From: CAZLPZ01 sp964607245
GTDB lineage: Bacteria; Pseudomonadota; Alphaproteobacteria; Micavibrionales; Micavibrionaceae
Assembly: GCA_964607245.1 (NCBI GenBank)
Contig: CAZSIB010000006.1
Coordinates: 1 to 64,000, forward strand
Direction of reading: 5' to 3'
DNA: 64,000 nucleotides
The position numbers and the translations under genes were made by a program. Position 1 is the first letter of the stretch. Each line of letters opens with the position of its first letter. Under the pieces are notes generated by a model. It had not been told where the DNA came from and ran no database searches. It saw only the letters and a program-made list of their open reading frames with translations. This document shows positions 1 through 8,165 of this stretch, piece after piece.

Positions 1-116
1 GCGATCGTTATCGCCGCGCGATCATGTTTTTGATGGAAACCATCGATTGTGAGCATGGTCTACACCCAGAGATGGGCAATAAATCCGAAAACCAGTTATC
101 GGAGGTAGAAAAATGA
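1..116 (+). CDS. C-terminal end of an unknown gene (truncated by window)
   Basis: An open frame read from base 3 ends with TGA at 114-116 and gives 37 residues containing AIMFLMETIDCEHGLHPEMG. The family is not recognisable from this fragment. The stop overlaps the ATG of the next small ORF in an ATGA arrangement, so it is probably the upstream gene of the same operon. It shares the AT-rich composition of the cluster that follows. Its function is unknown and most of the gene lies outside the window. Confidence 0.5.
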   Translation, partial: DRYRRAIMFLMETIDCEHGLHPEMGNKSENQLSEVEK

Positions 117-187
117 TCAATATAGCCTCACTGACTGGTCTCAAGCCACATCCTGTTGATAAAAAAGGGAGTTTATCTTATAAATGA
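113..187 (+). CDS. 24-residue small ORF with strong RBS, candidate peptide or leader
   Basis: ATG at 113 overlaps the previous stop (ATGA), and GGAGG at 101-105 lies eight bases upstream, a near-ideal ribosome binding site. The product begins MINIASLTGLKPHPVDKKG and ends SLSYK: 24 residues, four of them lysine, two proline, no cysteine. It sits immediately before a ProRS gene. It could be a precursor peptide used by the cluster, a leader peptide regulating the downstream genes, or a chance ORF within a reading-through operon. There is no recognisable family. Translation is well supported by the RBS and coupling; the role is inference. Confidence 0.5.
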   Translation: MINIASLTGLKPHPVDKKGSLSYK

Positions 188-253
188 GCTACTTTCTTAA
201 ATTTTAGCAACCCAATTCCCACAAGCGCGCTCCATGAGGCAGATTAGATCAAA

Positions 254-1522
254 ATGTCAAAAATAATATTTCAAACGCAGCTTCCATCAAGATGCCTCAA
301 AGATGCGCCGAAGGAAGAAGTTAGCATCAATTCCCAATGGCTTATTCGGGGTGGTTTTATCAATCGCCTCATGGCCGGGGTGTATAGTTATTTACCATTG
401 GGAGTCAGGGTGCTTCAAAAAGTAGAGGCAATCGTTAGAGAAGAAATGGACGCAACGGGCAGTTCAGAAATACTGATGCCAGCTTTACATCCGCAACAAG
501 TCTGGGAGACAACAGGCCGCTGGGATAAAATGGCTGATATTATTTATAAAGTGTCTGATGGTGGAGATAAAACTTTTGGTCTCGGCCCTACCCATGAAGA
601 AATTGTTACCCCTTTGATGGGGACATTTATTCAATCATATAAAGATTTGCCAATATCCGTCTATCAGATCCAAACAAAGTATAGAAAAGAAGCTCGTCCA
701 AAATCAGGATTGCTGAGAGGACGAGAATTTAGAATGAAAGATATGTATTCATTCCATACAGACCAAACAGATTTGGACTCTTACTATGAACGAGTAATTC
801 AAGCTTATCACAATGTATTTAAACGTTGCGGAATTGGTGACAGGACTTTCCTGACATTTGCTTCAGGGGGTGCATTTTCTAAATATTCCCATGAGTTCCA
901 AGCGATTACGCCTTATGGAGAAGATACAATTTATCTTGATAGAGACAAGAAAATCGCTGTTAACAAAGAAATTATAGATGAAGTTTCTTCTGATCTTGGA
1001 ATAAGCAAAGAATCTACAGAAGCCGTAAAAGCGATTGAAGTTGGAAATATATTCAAGTTAGGAACACGTTTCACAGATGCGTTTGGCGTTAATGCTACTT
1101 CGCAAGATGGCAATAAAGGTCAGGTTTATATGGGATGCTATGGTATCGGTACATCTCGTATTGTTGGAACCTGTGTCGAACTATGTAATGACCAAAGTGG
1201 TATTATTTGGCCTCAATCTATAGCTCCTTTTGACGCACATATTATTATCATAGGAAAAGAAGATGCTGTGTATGATACAGCAAAAGAAGTTGCAGCTTCT
1301 CTTGTTGCGATTGGGAAAGAGACTTTGATCGATGATCGAAATTGTTCGCCGGGGCAAAAGTTTGCAGAAAGCGATATTATTGGCATCCCATACAGAATTA
1401 TTATCAGTTCAAAATTGCACGAAAAATCAATGGTAGAGATAAAAGACAGAAAAACTGGAGAAACGATCCAGTGCAATAAATCAGAATTGGTTGAAAAGTA
1501 TCTTCAATTTTCAAACAGGTAG
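254..1522 (+). CDS. proS: Bacterial-type prolyl-tRNA synthetase, short form lacking editing domain
   Basis: A class II aminoacyl-tRNA synthetase of 422 residues that would activate proline with ATP and charge tRNA-Pro. Motif 1 spans about 41-76 (YLPLG at 46-50), the TxE proline loop is GPTHEE at 111-116, motif 2 runs from YRKEARP to MKDMYSF (143-167) with its R and E present, and motif 3 is GCYGIGTSR at 294-302. The anticodon-binding domain fills about 328-422. The roughly 180-residue INS editing domain is absent. All catalytic signatures look intact. Segments such as SGGAFSKYSHEF and EVGNIFKLGTRF remind me more of candidate-phylum bacteria than of alphaproteobacterial ProRS; that is from memory. 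In this AT-rich island it is probably an extra copy, either for self-protection or to supply prolyl groups to the cluster. Confidence 0.9.
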   Translation: MSKIIFQTQLPSRCLKDAPKEEVSINSQWLIRGGFINRLMAGVYSYLPLGVRVLQKVEAIVREEMDATGSSEILMPALHPQQVWETTGRWDKMADIIYKVSDGGDKTFGLGPTHEEIVTPLMGTFIQSYKDLPISVYQIQTKYRKEARPKSGLLRGREFRMKDMYSFHTDQTDLDSYYERVIQAYHNVFKRCGIGDRTFLTFASGGAFSKYSHEFQAITPYGEDTIYLDRDKKIAVNKEIIDEVSSDLGISKESTEAVKAIEVGNIFKLGTRFTDAFGVNATSQDGNKGQVYMGCYGIGTSRIVGTCVELCNDQSGIIWPQSIAPFDAHIIIIGKEDAVYDTAKEVAASLVAIGKETLIDDRNCSPGQKFAESDIIGIPYRIIISSKLHEKSMVEIKDRKTGETIQCNKSELVEKYLQFSNR

Positions 1523-1537
1523 TTGGCGAGGAATATA

Positions 1538-2296
1538 ATGCAAAAATTTGTGAAAGACAGTGCCAGCCTAAGGCTAGGTATATTTCATCTTACGGCAAAT
1601 TGCATTGTTTCCGAAGCCCTTGCTAGCACAGATCTAGATTGGTTAGCGATAGATCTAGAGGCATCGCCTGCAGATCGTATGGAAGTTTTGCATTTTCTTC
1701 AGTCTCTATTGCAGACATTTGTTACGACGATCGCAAGATTAAGATCTTGTGAGCAAATCCACATTGAACAAACGCTAGATCTGGGGATCAATTTTATCAT
1801 TGTACCAAAGGTTCATGATGCAGATATATGCAGGAGTGTAGTACAAGCTGCCAAGTACCCCCCACAGGGGAGTAGAGGTGTAAACCCTGTTCGGGCATCC
1901 AATTATTTTTCAAACCTACCAGGGTATTTCCACACTGCAAATCAAGATGTAACTGTTTTTGTTCAAATTGAGTCTAGAAAAGCTGTAGAGAATATTGAAG
2001 ACATCCTTTCTATCGAAGGGCTTGATGGCATTTTTGTCGGATGTGGTGATCTTGCGATGGATATGGGATATCCCGGTCATGTGGATGCGGCTGAGGTGGA
2101 AAATGCAATCAGGAGAGTAGCCGATGCAACAAAAAGAAAGAATAAAACATCAGGTATTTTCTCGTACGGCCCAAATATGACGAAAGCATATATTGATATG
2201 GGGTACACGTTCATTGCGATTGGCAATGATATTAAGATTCTAAAATTTGGTATTCAGAGCGAAATAGCCACAGCCTTAAGTTATTTAAAAAACTAA
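1538..2296 (+). CDS. HpcH/HpaI-type aldolase (2-keto acid aldolase family)
   Basis: A 252-residue TIM-barrel protein of the HpcH/HpaI aldolase/citrate lyase family, which cleaves or forms carbon-carbon bonds of 2-keto acids with a divalent metal. Visible are the metal and pyruvate-site signature VFVQIES, the GLDGIFVGCGDLAMDMG loop with its aspartate, and an arginine in the segment before EQIHIEQ. The histidine of the usual DxEH segment is missing: the sequence reads AIDLEASPAD. The start is ATG 1538 with GCGAGGAA just upstream; the in-frame TTG at 1523 directly follows the proS stop and has no RBS. It lies 15 bases after proS, in one operon. The substrate is unknown. Confidence 0.8.
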   Translation: MQKFVKDSASLRLGIFHLTANCIVSEALASTDLDWLAIDLEASPADRMEVLHFLQSLLQTFVTTIARLRSCEQIHIEQTLDLGINFIIVPKVHDADICRSVVQAAKYPPQGSRGVNPVRASNYFSNLPGYFHTANQDVTVFVQIESRKAVENIEDILSIEGLDGIFVGCGDLAMDMGYPGHVDAAEVENAIRRVADATKRKNKTSGIFSYGPNMTKAYIDMGYTFIAIGNDIKILKFGIQSEIATALSYLKN

Positions 2297-2312
2297 AAGA
2301 AAGTAGTAAATC

Positions 2313-3023
2313 ATGAAAACGTCCCAGGTTGAAAAAGATGAGTTCTTTATTGAAGTTCCAAATAGGGACTACGAATTTGATTTTTCGACTGGAGAGTACC
2401 CAAGTACTGTGCGCTGGAAGAGTCAGAATAAATCCTTATCAATTTCCGATGAGGGAACTCACTTTATATTCTGTACGGCAGGCTCTGTTGAAGTTGTGTA
2501 TGGAGATAATAATAGTCACATCCTTAAACAGAATTGTTATGGGTGCGTTAGCAATGCTGCCATTATTAATGGTCCTGGGTCAGCGTTGATCTCTTCACGA
2601 TTGGGATATCGGGGATTAAATACTTTTGGAGGTCCCACAGAAAACATGGGAAGGTTAAGATATATCGATGGTTGCTCAAGCACCGTTCTGATCGCTCCAC
2701 CTAAAAAAGGAGATCCGTGCTTTAATTATCTGTATATCCCGGCTGGTATTAACCAGACTGCTCACACACACCCGACCTTACGAGTTGGATACATATTAGA
2801 GGGTAATGGTATTATTAAACTGGAAGATAAAACATTAGTTTTGCAAGAAAACTCTTTCTTTTGCCTGCCGCCCGACATGTTGCATAGCTTTCATACGAAC
2901 AAAGAATCTTTAAAAATAGTCATTTACCATCCAGATTCAGAGGTCGGCCCTTCTGATGAAGAGCATCCTATGCTAAACAGAACTATCGTTGATGGGATTC
3001 CTGCGAACATTTTCTTTAGATAA
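2313..3023 (+). CDS. Bicupin protein of unknown function
   Basis: A 236-residue protein with two cupin-like barrels. The C-terminal one carries a plausible metal site: HTHP near residue 152, then the glycine-rich turn GYILEGNG with its glutamate, then LHSFHT about 40 residues later. The N-terminal barrel (about residues 45-100, containing FIFCTAGSVEVVYG) lacks an obvious histidine triad. No DNA-binding domain is attached, so an enzymatic role (isomerase, epimerase or dioxygenase type) is more likely than an AraC regulator. It lies 16 bases after the aldolase with AAGAAAG upstream. AT-rich like its neighbours. Its reaction cannot be named from the sequence. Confidence 0.75.
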   Translation: MKTSQVEKDEFFIEVPNRDYEFDFSTGEYPSTVRWKSQNKSLSISDEGTHFIFCTAGSVEVVYGDNNSHILKQNCYGCVSNAAIINGPGSALISSRLGYRGLNTFGGPTENMGRLRYIDGCSSTVLIAPPKKGDPCFNYLYIPAGINQTAHTHPTLRVGYILEGNGIIKLEDKTLVLQENSFFCLPPDMLHSFHTNKESLKIVIYHPDSEVGPSDEEHPMLNRTIVDGIPANIFFR

Positions 3024-3031
3024 ATCCGGAA

Positions 3032-4579
3032 ATGTCGCCCAATTATAAATTTTTTTCTGAGAAACAATTTGATTTTTCTATTAGTCAATCTAATGGATGG
3101 GATAAAGATTCACTCCACTGGAGGCCAGCTACATTTAAAGAAGCAGAGCTTGAAACCAAAGATATGGACCTTGGTAATTTTAGCGCAGCGCTAAATAAAG
3201 CTGATATAGTTGATATAAAATCAATATCTGCTCCTGGAGCACAGATTTGGCTCCCCTATGGCAACCTAATTTTAAACAAATTTCGTGATCACGTACGGAC
3301 AGTATATCAAAGCGCTCAACTTGAAGAATACTCGTATCCGCTTGTAGTACCTACGGAGATCTATTCACCTACAGACCATTTTCATCGGGTAAAGGAGAAG
3401 ATTTTATATGTTCAGTCTCAATCTATAGAACATACAACCGACTACACTAGGAACAATTTTGCACTGAATCCTACTGGTGAATCATCAATATACTGGCATT
3501 GGTCTAGCCTTGTTAAAAAACAGCAGCTCCCCATACGAATGTATCAACGAACAAGTTACTTTAGGCCACTACCCTCAAATGTAGCGGGTGGTTTGTTTAA
3601 AGGGTTAGAGGCAAGAGATGTTTTTGAGTTCCACTGTTGTCATGTAAATCAAGAGAAGATGGCTGAAGATATTATTAGCAACACTCAAATGCTGAAAACC
3701 TTATACGATACTCTAGATATACCAGTAATTTGGTCAACGCGTCCATTGTGGACAAATAATTATAAAGTTCATAATGGGGCATTTGCAGCAGATTTATACC
3801 TCCCCATTGGAAAAACAGTCCAACTGAGTGCTGTCTACCAGCAGGATCAAATATTTTCTGAATCTTATAACATTAAAGTAAGGCAGAACGGTGCAGAGAA
3901 TTATACTTATCATACAACCGGCTATTGTTCTCAAAGAGCTATGCTTGCTGCAATTCTTTTAGCCTCAGGTGCTGCAGGGCGTCTCATTATTCCTGCTACC
4001 ATAGCGCCACACCCTATCGAAATTATATTAAACTGGGATGATAAAGAAAAAGATGTGCTTGCTTGCAAAATAAAGGAAAATTTGTCCCTAATTCCAAGAG
4101 TATTGACATGCTCTTCTCAGAAAGAAATAACTCAGGCTCTAAGAAAATCCTCGCGCCAGGGGATACTTCTAACTGCTCTCATACAGAATAAGAGAACTAT
4201 AAACGATAAATACAAGATAATTCTTATACGTCGAGATACTAATCAAGAAGCTACGGTCATGATGAAAGAACTTGACCTAGAATTCTACAGAATGATTAAG
4301 GACTTAATGGCTCAAATAAATCAGAACATTTCAAGCTTATCCAGGGAACATGTGAAGAAATCTATAGTACACATTAATAATATAAAAGAAATTGGAGATA
4401 TTAAGAGCCATCGCGGCATCACTATCGCCCCTCTTAAGGCAGATGAAACGTCAGTTCGTTTTCTAGAGAGTAAAATAAGAGGCGAGGTGATTGGATTCGT
4501 TAAATCTGCCAATGATCTACCATGCCTGATAACCGACGAGATAGTCGCCACAAAAGCAATAATCGCAAAGAGGTTGTAA
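3032..4579 (+). CDS. Archaeal/eukaryotic-type ProRS-like protein with altered active site
   Basis: A 515-residue class II synthetase homologue that aligns by eye with archaeal/eukaryotic ProRS: GAQIWLPYG (69-77) as motif 1, NPTGES (146-151) as the TxE proline loop, QLSAVYQQDQIFSESYNIK (264-282), and LIIPATIAPH (318-327) leading into an anticodon-binding-like domain. Motif 2 is changed: where ProRS has FRYE the sequence reads FRPL (177-180), losing the glutamate, and the following loop is rewritten as GGLFKGLEARD. Motif 3 keeps an arginine (CSQR, 299-302) but one residue is missing before it. The N-terminal 60 residues and the C-terminal 85 are unassigned. It starts eight bases after the cupin. 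It may activate proline or an analogue for a non-tRNA acceptor; this is inference. Confidence 0.75.
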   Translation: MSPNYKFFSEKQFDFSISQSNGWDKDSLHWRPATFKEAELETKDMDLGNFSAALNKADIVDIKSISAPGAQIWLPYGNLILNKFRDHVRTVYQSAQLEEYSYPLVVPTEIYSPTDHFHRVKEKILYVQSQSIEHTTDYTRNNFALNPTGESSIYWHWSSLVKKQQLPIRMYQRTSYFRPLPSNVAGGLFKGLEARDVFEFHCCHVNQEKMAEDIISNTQMLKTLYDTLDIPVIWSTRPLWTNNYKVHNGAFAADLYLPIGKTVQLSAVYQQDQIFSESYNIKVRQNGAENYTYHTTGYCSQRAMLAAILLASGAAGRLIIPATIAPHPIEIILNWDDKEKDVLACKIKENLSLIPRVLTCSSQKEITQALRKSSRQGILLTALIQNKRTINDKYKIILIRRDTNQEATVMMKELDLEFYRMIKDLMAQINQNISSLSREHVKKSIVHINNIKEIGDIKSHRGITIAPLKADETSVRFLESKIRGEVIGFVKSANDLPCLITDEIVATKAIIAKRL

Positions 4580-4592
4580 ATCTTCTACAACC
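4572..4592. promoter_or_regulatory. Perfect 7-bp inverted repeat between convergent genes
   Basis: GGTTGTA (4572-4578) and TACAACC (4586-4592) form a perfect stem with a seven-base loop. It spans the stop codons of the two converging genes. No T-tract follows on either side, so it is at best a weak bidirectional terminator. Confidence 0.35.
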
Positions 4593-5520
4593 AACCTTGC
4601 TCTTGATTTGGGTTAGGGAATTCTCCATCAAGAGCCAGCATCACTGTATTAAAAACCTCATCCCATATGTAGCTTTTTGATTCAACAGAGTGCCAACCTA
4701 TGTGAGGAGTTATAAAGATATTTCCTGGGCCTTCTTCTATTTTTTGAGCCTGGGGAGGCTCCTGTATCAGAACATCCAAAAAGGCAGTAGCATTGGGATG
4801 AGCAGACATAAACTGCCAGAGAGCTTCTTCGTCAATTAGCGCTCCCCTCGCTGTGTTTACCAAAACAACATCCGGTCTCATTGAGAATATTCTATCCCGA
4901 TTAAGAAACTTTTGAGTGTTATCACTTAAAGATAAATTCAGACTAATTACATCCGCCTGCTTTATCATAGAGCTGACCTCTTGGGGTGCAGTTTTTGAGT
5001 TTACTCCCGTAACAGACATGCCAACTGCTTCTGCCAATGTCTTAACCTTAAGACCCGTCTTCCCCAAACCCAAGACAAGTAATTGGCAACCCTTAAGTTC
5101 TCTGCCACAAAAATTCATATAATCCCACTTGCCTTTTTTTACGTTATCAATTGCCTGCGGTATTTTATTGAGACCCATCAAGATTAAAGTAAAGTTATGT
5201 TCTGCTAAGGTTTGAGCGCAATACCCAGGAAACCATCTGACTCTTACACCTATTTCTTTACACGCTTGAAGGTCTATATGATCAGTGCCAATTGTAGATG
5301 AAATTATTAATTTTAAGTTTGGACTGTTTTGTAATACGTTTTTTGTAATTGGAGTAACATGGTTTACTAAAATAATGTCTGCACCATCTATTCTTTTTAT
5401 AACATCATCCTCATTTCTACCTTCCACATTATTATCATAGTGACCAAAATCTCCTCGCGACTCCAATTCCTTAATTTTTATTTCATCAAGAGATGATCGG
5501 GATATAAAATTTATCTTCAT
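4585..5520 (-). CDS. D-isomer-specific 2-hydroxyacid dehydrogenase
   Basis: A 311-residue NAD(P)-dependent dehydrogenase of the D-2-hydroxyacid family (3-phosphoglycerate, glycerate and erythronate-phosphate dehydrogenases). The nucleotide site is VLGLGKTG around residue 140; the catalytic arginine lies in NTARG, a glutamate follows near EPP, and the catalytic histidine is in TPHIGW. It lacks the C-terminal ACT domain seen in the SerA of this window. The start chosen is ATG 5520 with AAGAGAG about seven bases upstream; the alternative ATG at 5544 overlaps the preceding kinase gene. It is coupled to the kinase and converges on the second ProRS-like gene. Likely substrate: a 2-keto or 2-hydroxy acid made by the aldolase (inference). 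Confidence 0.8.
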   Translation of the reverse strand: MKINFISRSSLDEIKIKELESRGDFGHYDNNVEGRNEDDVIKRIDGADIILVNHVTPITKNVLQNSPNLKLIISSTIGTDHIDLQACKEIGVRVRWFPGYCAQTLAEHNFTLILMGLNKIPQAIDNVKKGKWDYMNFCGRELKGCQLLVLGLGKTGLKVKTLAEAVGMSVTGVNSKTAPQEVSSMIKQADVISLNLSLSDNTQKFLNRDRIFSMRPDVVLVNTARGALIDEEALWQFMSAHPNATAFLDVLIQEPPQAQKIEEGPGNIFITPHIGWHSVESKSYIWDEVFNTVMLALDGEFPNPNQEQGWL

Positions 5521-5537
5521 AAGGAAACTCTCTTGTT

Positions 5538-6404
5538 TTAACAAATCTTATCAAACCATTCTAATGCAGCAACTAGTTGCTTAAATTGAAGATCCCTTAC
5601 ATGGCTACCGTCTGGGCAAGGAACCCCAACAAACTGAGCAAAATATCCGGCTATTAGAGCTACATACTGAGGACTCATATTTGGAAGAAAATCTTGCGGC
5701 ATTGGCCCGCCTTCTTCGGTTGACAATGTCAATGCCCAGGTAGCCATTTGCAAATCGAACGGCCCTCTACAGTACCACGCCCAGTCTATAAGTATGGCTT
5801 GGTTTTTAGAGAAACATAAATTGTCACTTCTAACATCAAAATGTATCAGGTCTTTTGAATCATGAAACGCACTCGCTGAATACTCGATTAAAGTATCAAG
5901 TTTTTTATCTAACCAATTAATATCGCGAATTCCTGATGCAAGTATGAATTCTGGATTCTTCTTAATCTTCTCCCAACCCATAAAAATATTCTTAAACTCT
6001 GATAGTCCTCTGGATATTTGACTATTCCTAATTAAACGAACCTCTTCCAATGCTTCTGTAGCCTGGATAACTCTCGAGTGATCCCATGGAGGGGCCCAAT
6101 AAAAATTGGATAGGTCTTCGATCAATAATGCTGAATACTCCTCAGTGACAATCCCACCATAATATCTCGGCAGAAACTTTTTAGGACCTACTGTGTCGTA
6201 GAAGAAAACTTCGTCTGCAATCATTTTCTTTGCCCTGGATCCAGTGGCAATCTTAAGAAAAGCAGAATTATCGTTGTCAAGATTTACCAACCAATATTCC
6301 ATGTGCCCTTCTCTCCTGCTGGGCATTAGCCTTTGACAAGGTAAAGAGGTGACACCAGTAATTTTCTGGACGATTTCCTGATGTAGATTTTCTTGATGCT
6401 GCAT
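5538..6404 (-). CDS. APH-family kinase (phosphotransferase fold)
   Basis: A 288-residue protein with the aminoglycoside/choline kinase fold. The catalytic segment LIHFDVRSDN corresponds to the HxDxxxxN motif, and AILIDWAW is the metal-binding aspartate segment. An N-terminal lysine strand is visible as AFLKIA. Such kinases phosphorylate small hydroxyl-bearing molecules such as aminoglycosides, homoserine or choline, so it could act in biosynthesis or resistance. It is the first gene of the - strand pair, preceded by AT-rich DNA with a TATAAA-like -10 near 6425-6440. Composition matches the acquired cluster. The substrate is unknown. Confidence 0.75.
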   Translation of the reverse strand: MQHQENLHQEIVQKITGVTSLPCQRLMPSRREGHMEYWLVNLDNDNSAFLKIATGSRAKKMIADEVFFYDTVGPKKFLPRYYGGIVTEEYSALLIEDLSNFYWAPPWDHSRVIQATEALEEVRLIRNSQISRGLSEFKNIFMGWEKIKKNPEFILASGIRDINWLDKKLDTLIEYSASAFHDSKDLIHFDVRSDNLCFSKNQAILIDWAWYCRGPFDLQMATWALTLSTEEGGPMPQDFLPNMSPQYVALIAGYFAQFVGVPCPDGSHVRDLQFKQLVAALEWFDKIC

Positions 6405-6456
6405 GATTTATAATATCCTGTATTTTTATAGTACTTATTTTCAAATAAATGAACAT

Positions 6457-6831
6457 CTAACTTAATACATTTTTCTGCTCCTCCCATTCATCCGGTACGC
6501 CTGACATCAGGGTTGAGAGACGCAGAGTTTTGGGCTGACTGCCTGTCAGGATCGCGCATTTGATATCAGGTGCGAGGGTATTGAGGCGCAGCGTACGACT
6601 GATAAAAGTTGAACTGATCCCTTCCTTTTCTGCCAGACGTTCAATGTTTCCAATGAGACCATCTTCGATCATCCGTTGCCAACGATGGGCGCGAACGAGT
6701 GCAGAGACCAAGACCGGATCTGGCACGTTGCTGGCCGAAAGAGTCTGATCATCGGTTATTTCAGGTGCAATGATCAGTCGCCGGACGCCATGGCGCTTAA
6801 ACTTCACGGGAACTTGGACGACCATACTCAT
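6457..6831 (-). CDS. Small HTH protein of the integration module
   Basis: A 124-residue protein with a ParB-like helix-turn-helix (LAEKEGISSTFISRTLRLNTLAP, quoted in part: residues about 68-90). Its ATG overlaps the recombinase stop (ATGA), and GGAGG lies at 6836-6840; a second in-frame ATG at 6825 is better spaced from it. Small proteins of this kind often travel with serine recombinases in alphaproteobacterial elements, where a regulatory or directionality role is plausible but not shown. It is the last gene of the four-gene module and borders the AT-rich cargo. Confidence 0.65.
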   Translation of the reverse strand: MSMVVQVPVKFKRHGVRRLIIAPEITDDQTLSASNVPDPVLVSALVRAHRWQRMIEDGLIGNIERLAEKEGISSTFISRTLRLNTLAPDIKCAILTGSQPKTLRLSTLMSGVPDEWEEQKNVLS

Positions 6832-8165
6832 GCCACCTCCTTGATTTGTTTCGCTGGCATATCGCGTAATAGCTGCGTCACATTATTGGATTTAAATGCA
6901 ATCTCGACGCGCTCGGCGTGAACCGTAACCCGCTCAATCAGTAGTTCTAGGATACGTCGCTGCTCGGCTGGGAACAATTCTGGCCACAATATCTCAAGGT
7001 TGGACAGTTCTTGGCGAACCATATCTTCCGTGATTGTTGGATCGTATTTTTGAGATTCCCGCGCGGTCTGTGCGATCAGTTCTGGTGCGTATAAAGCGGG
7101 TGCGATTTGGGAGAGGACGACTTGTTCCAGCTCGGAGGCCGGGATACGGGCGATGGGGCAGTGATCGCATTCACGCTTTAAAAACTTACTGCCTGCGTAA
7201 TAACTGTACAATTTGCCCTTTTTGCGCGTACTGGTGGGCGTCAGGGCCGACGAACAGCCGCCGCAGCAAGATAAGCCCCGTAAGAGCGCAGGCGTTTGAC
7301 AACGCGCCGTGTTGCCCCGTGTGCGCGGAGAAACGCCAAACGTTGCCTGAACTTGCTCCCACACGGTCTGATCCACGATTCTCTCGTGTTCACCTGCATA
7401 AAGGGCTTCCTTGTGTCGTACCTGGCCGATATAAACCGGGTTGGTCAGGACGCGATAAAGATACCCCTTGGAGATGGGCACACCGAGCCGGACTTTTCGA
7501 TCCTGCGTTATGATTGCCTTGGTGCGGATGCCTTTACGCCGCAAACCATCGGCAAGTTTGGTGGTGGATTTGACAATGAGGAAACGATTGAAGATATCAA
7601 TGATGAGTGCGGCTTCCTCTTGATTGATCACGAGTTTTCGATTTTTTATATCGTACCCAAGCGGGGGATAGCCGCCCATCCAGATGCCTTTTTTCTTACT
7701 GGCGGCGAACTTGTCACGGATGCGTTCGCCCGTCACTTCACGTTCAAACTGGGCGAAAGATAGGAGGATGTTTAATGTTAACCGTCCCATCGAACTGGTG
7801 GTGCTGAACTGCTGCGTGACGGACACGAAAGAGACATTACGTTTATCAAACACTTCGATCAGGCGCGAAAAGTCGGCGAGTGAACGGGTCAAACGGTCAA
7901 TCTTATATACGACCACCACGTCAATGAGACCCATCTCAATGTCGGTCATTAATCGCTTCAAAGCGGGCCGTTCCAGATTGGCTCCGGTGAAGCCGCCATC
8001 ATCGTAATGATCGGGCACCAACACCCAACCTTCGGCTTTCTGTGCGGCGACATAAGATTCCCCGGCGTCCCGTTGGGCGTCCAAGCTGTTGAACGCTTGA
8101 TCAAGCCCTTCTTCGTGTGATTTTCTGGTGTAAACGGCGCAGCGGAGTTTACGAGGGATGCTCAT
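6828..8165 (-). CDS. Large serine recombinase (resolvase/integrase)
   Basis: A 445-residue site-specific recombinase. The catalytic domain begins with AVYTRKS, whose serine is the nucleophile, followed by SLDAQR and VYKIDRLTRS. The recombinase domain lies at about 165-270, then a zinc ribbon (CCGGC with a later CDHC pair), then a short C-terminal region. Such enzymes integrate and excise elements between attB and attP-type sites without needing a tRNA. Both gene ends overlap neighbours by ATGA, so the module is translated as a unit. The GC content is backbone-like, unlike the cargo at 1-6450. It appears intact. Confidence 0.9.
   Translation of the reverse strand: MSIPRKLRCAVYTRKSHEEGLDQAFNSLDAQRDAGESYVAAQKAEGWVLVPDHYDDGGFTGANLERPALKRLMTDIEMGLIDVVVVYKIDRLTRSLADFSRLIEVFDKRNVSFVSVTQQFSTTSSMGRLTLNILLSFAQFEREVTGERIRDKFAASKKKGIWMGGYPPLGYDIKNRKLVINQEEAALIIDIFNRFLIVKSTTKLADGLRRKGIRTKAIITQDRKVRLGVPISKGYLYRVLTNPVYIGQVRHKEALYAGEHERIVDQTVWEQVQATFGVSPRTRGNTARCQTPALLRGLSCCGGCSSALTPTSTRKKGKLYSYYAGSKFLKRECDHCPIARIPASELEQVVLSQIAPALYAPELIAQTARESQKYDPTITEDMVRQELSNLEILWPELFPAEQRRILELLIERVTVHAERVEIAFKSNNVTQLLRDMPAKQIKEVA

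Noticed and set aside
254..1522. ProRS as ordinary housekeeping gene
   Set aside because: Composition, neighbours and resemblance to non-alphaproteobacterial ProRS argue against it, though only the full genome can show whether it is the sole copy.
7034..8007. Plus-strand ORFs opposite the serine recombinase
   Set aside because: They are antisense to a clearly conserved gene, have no RBS and show no family pattern.
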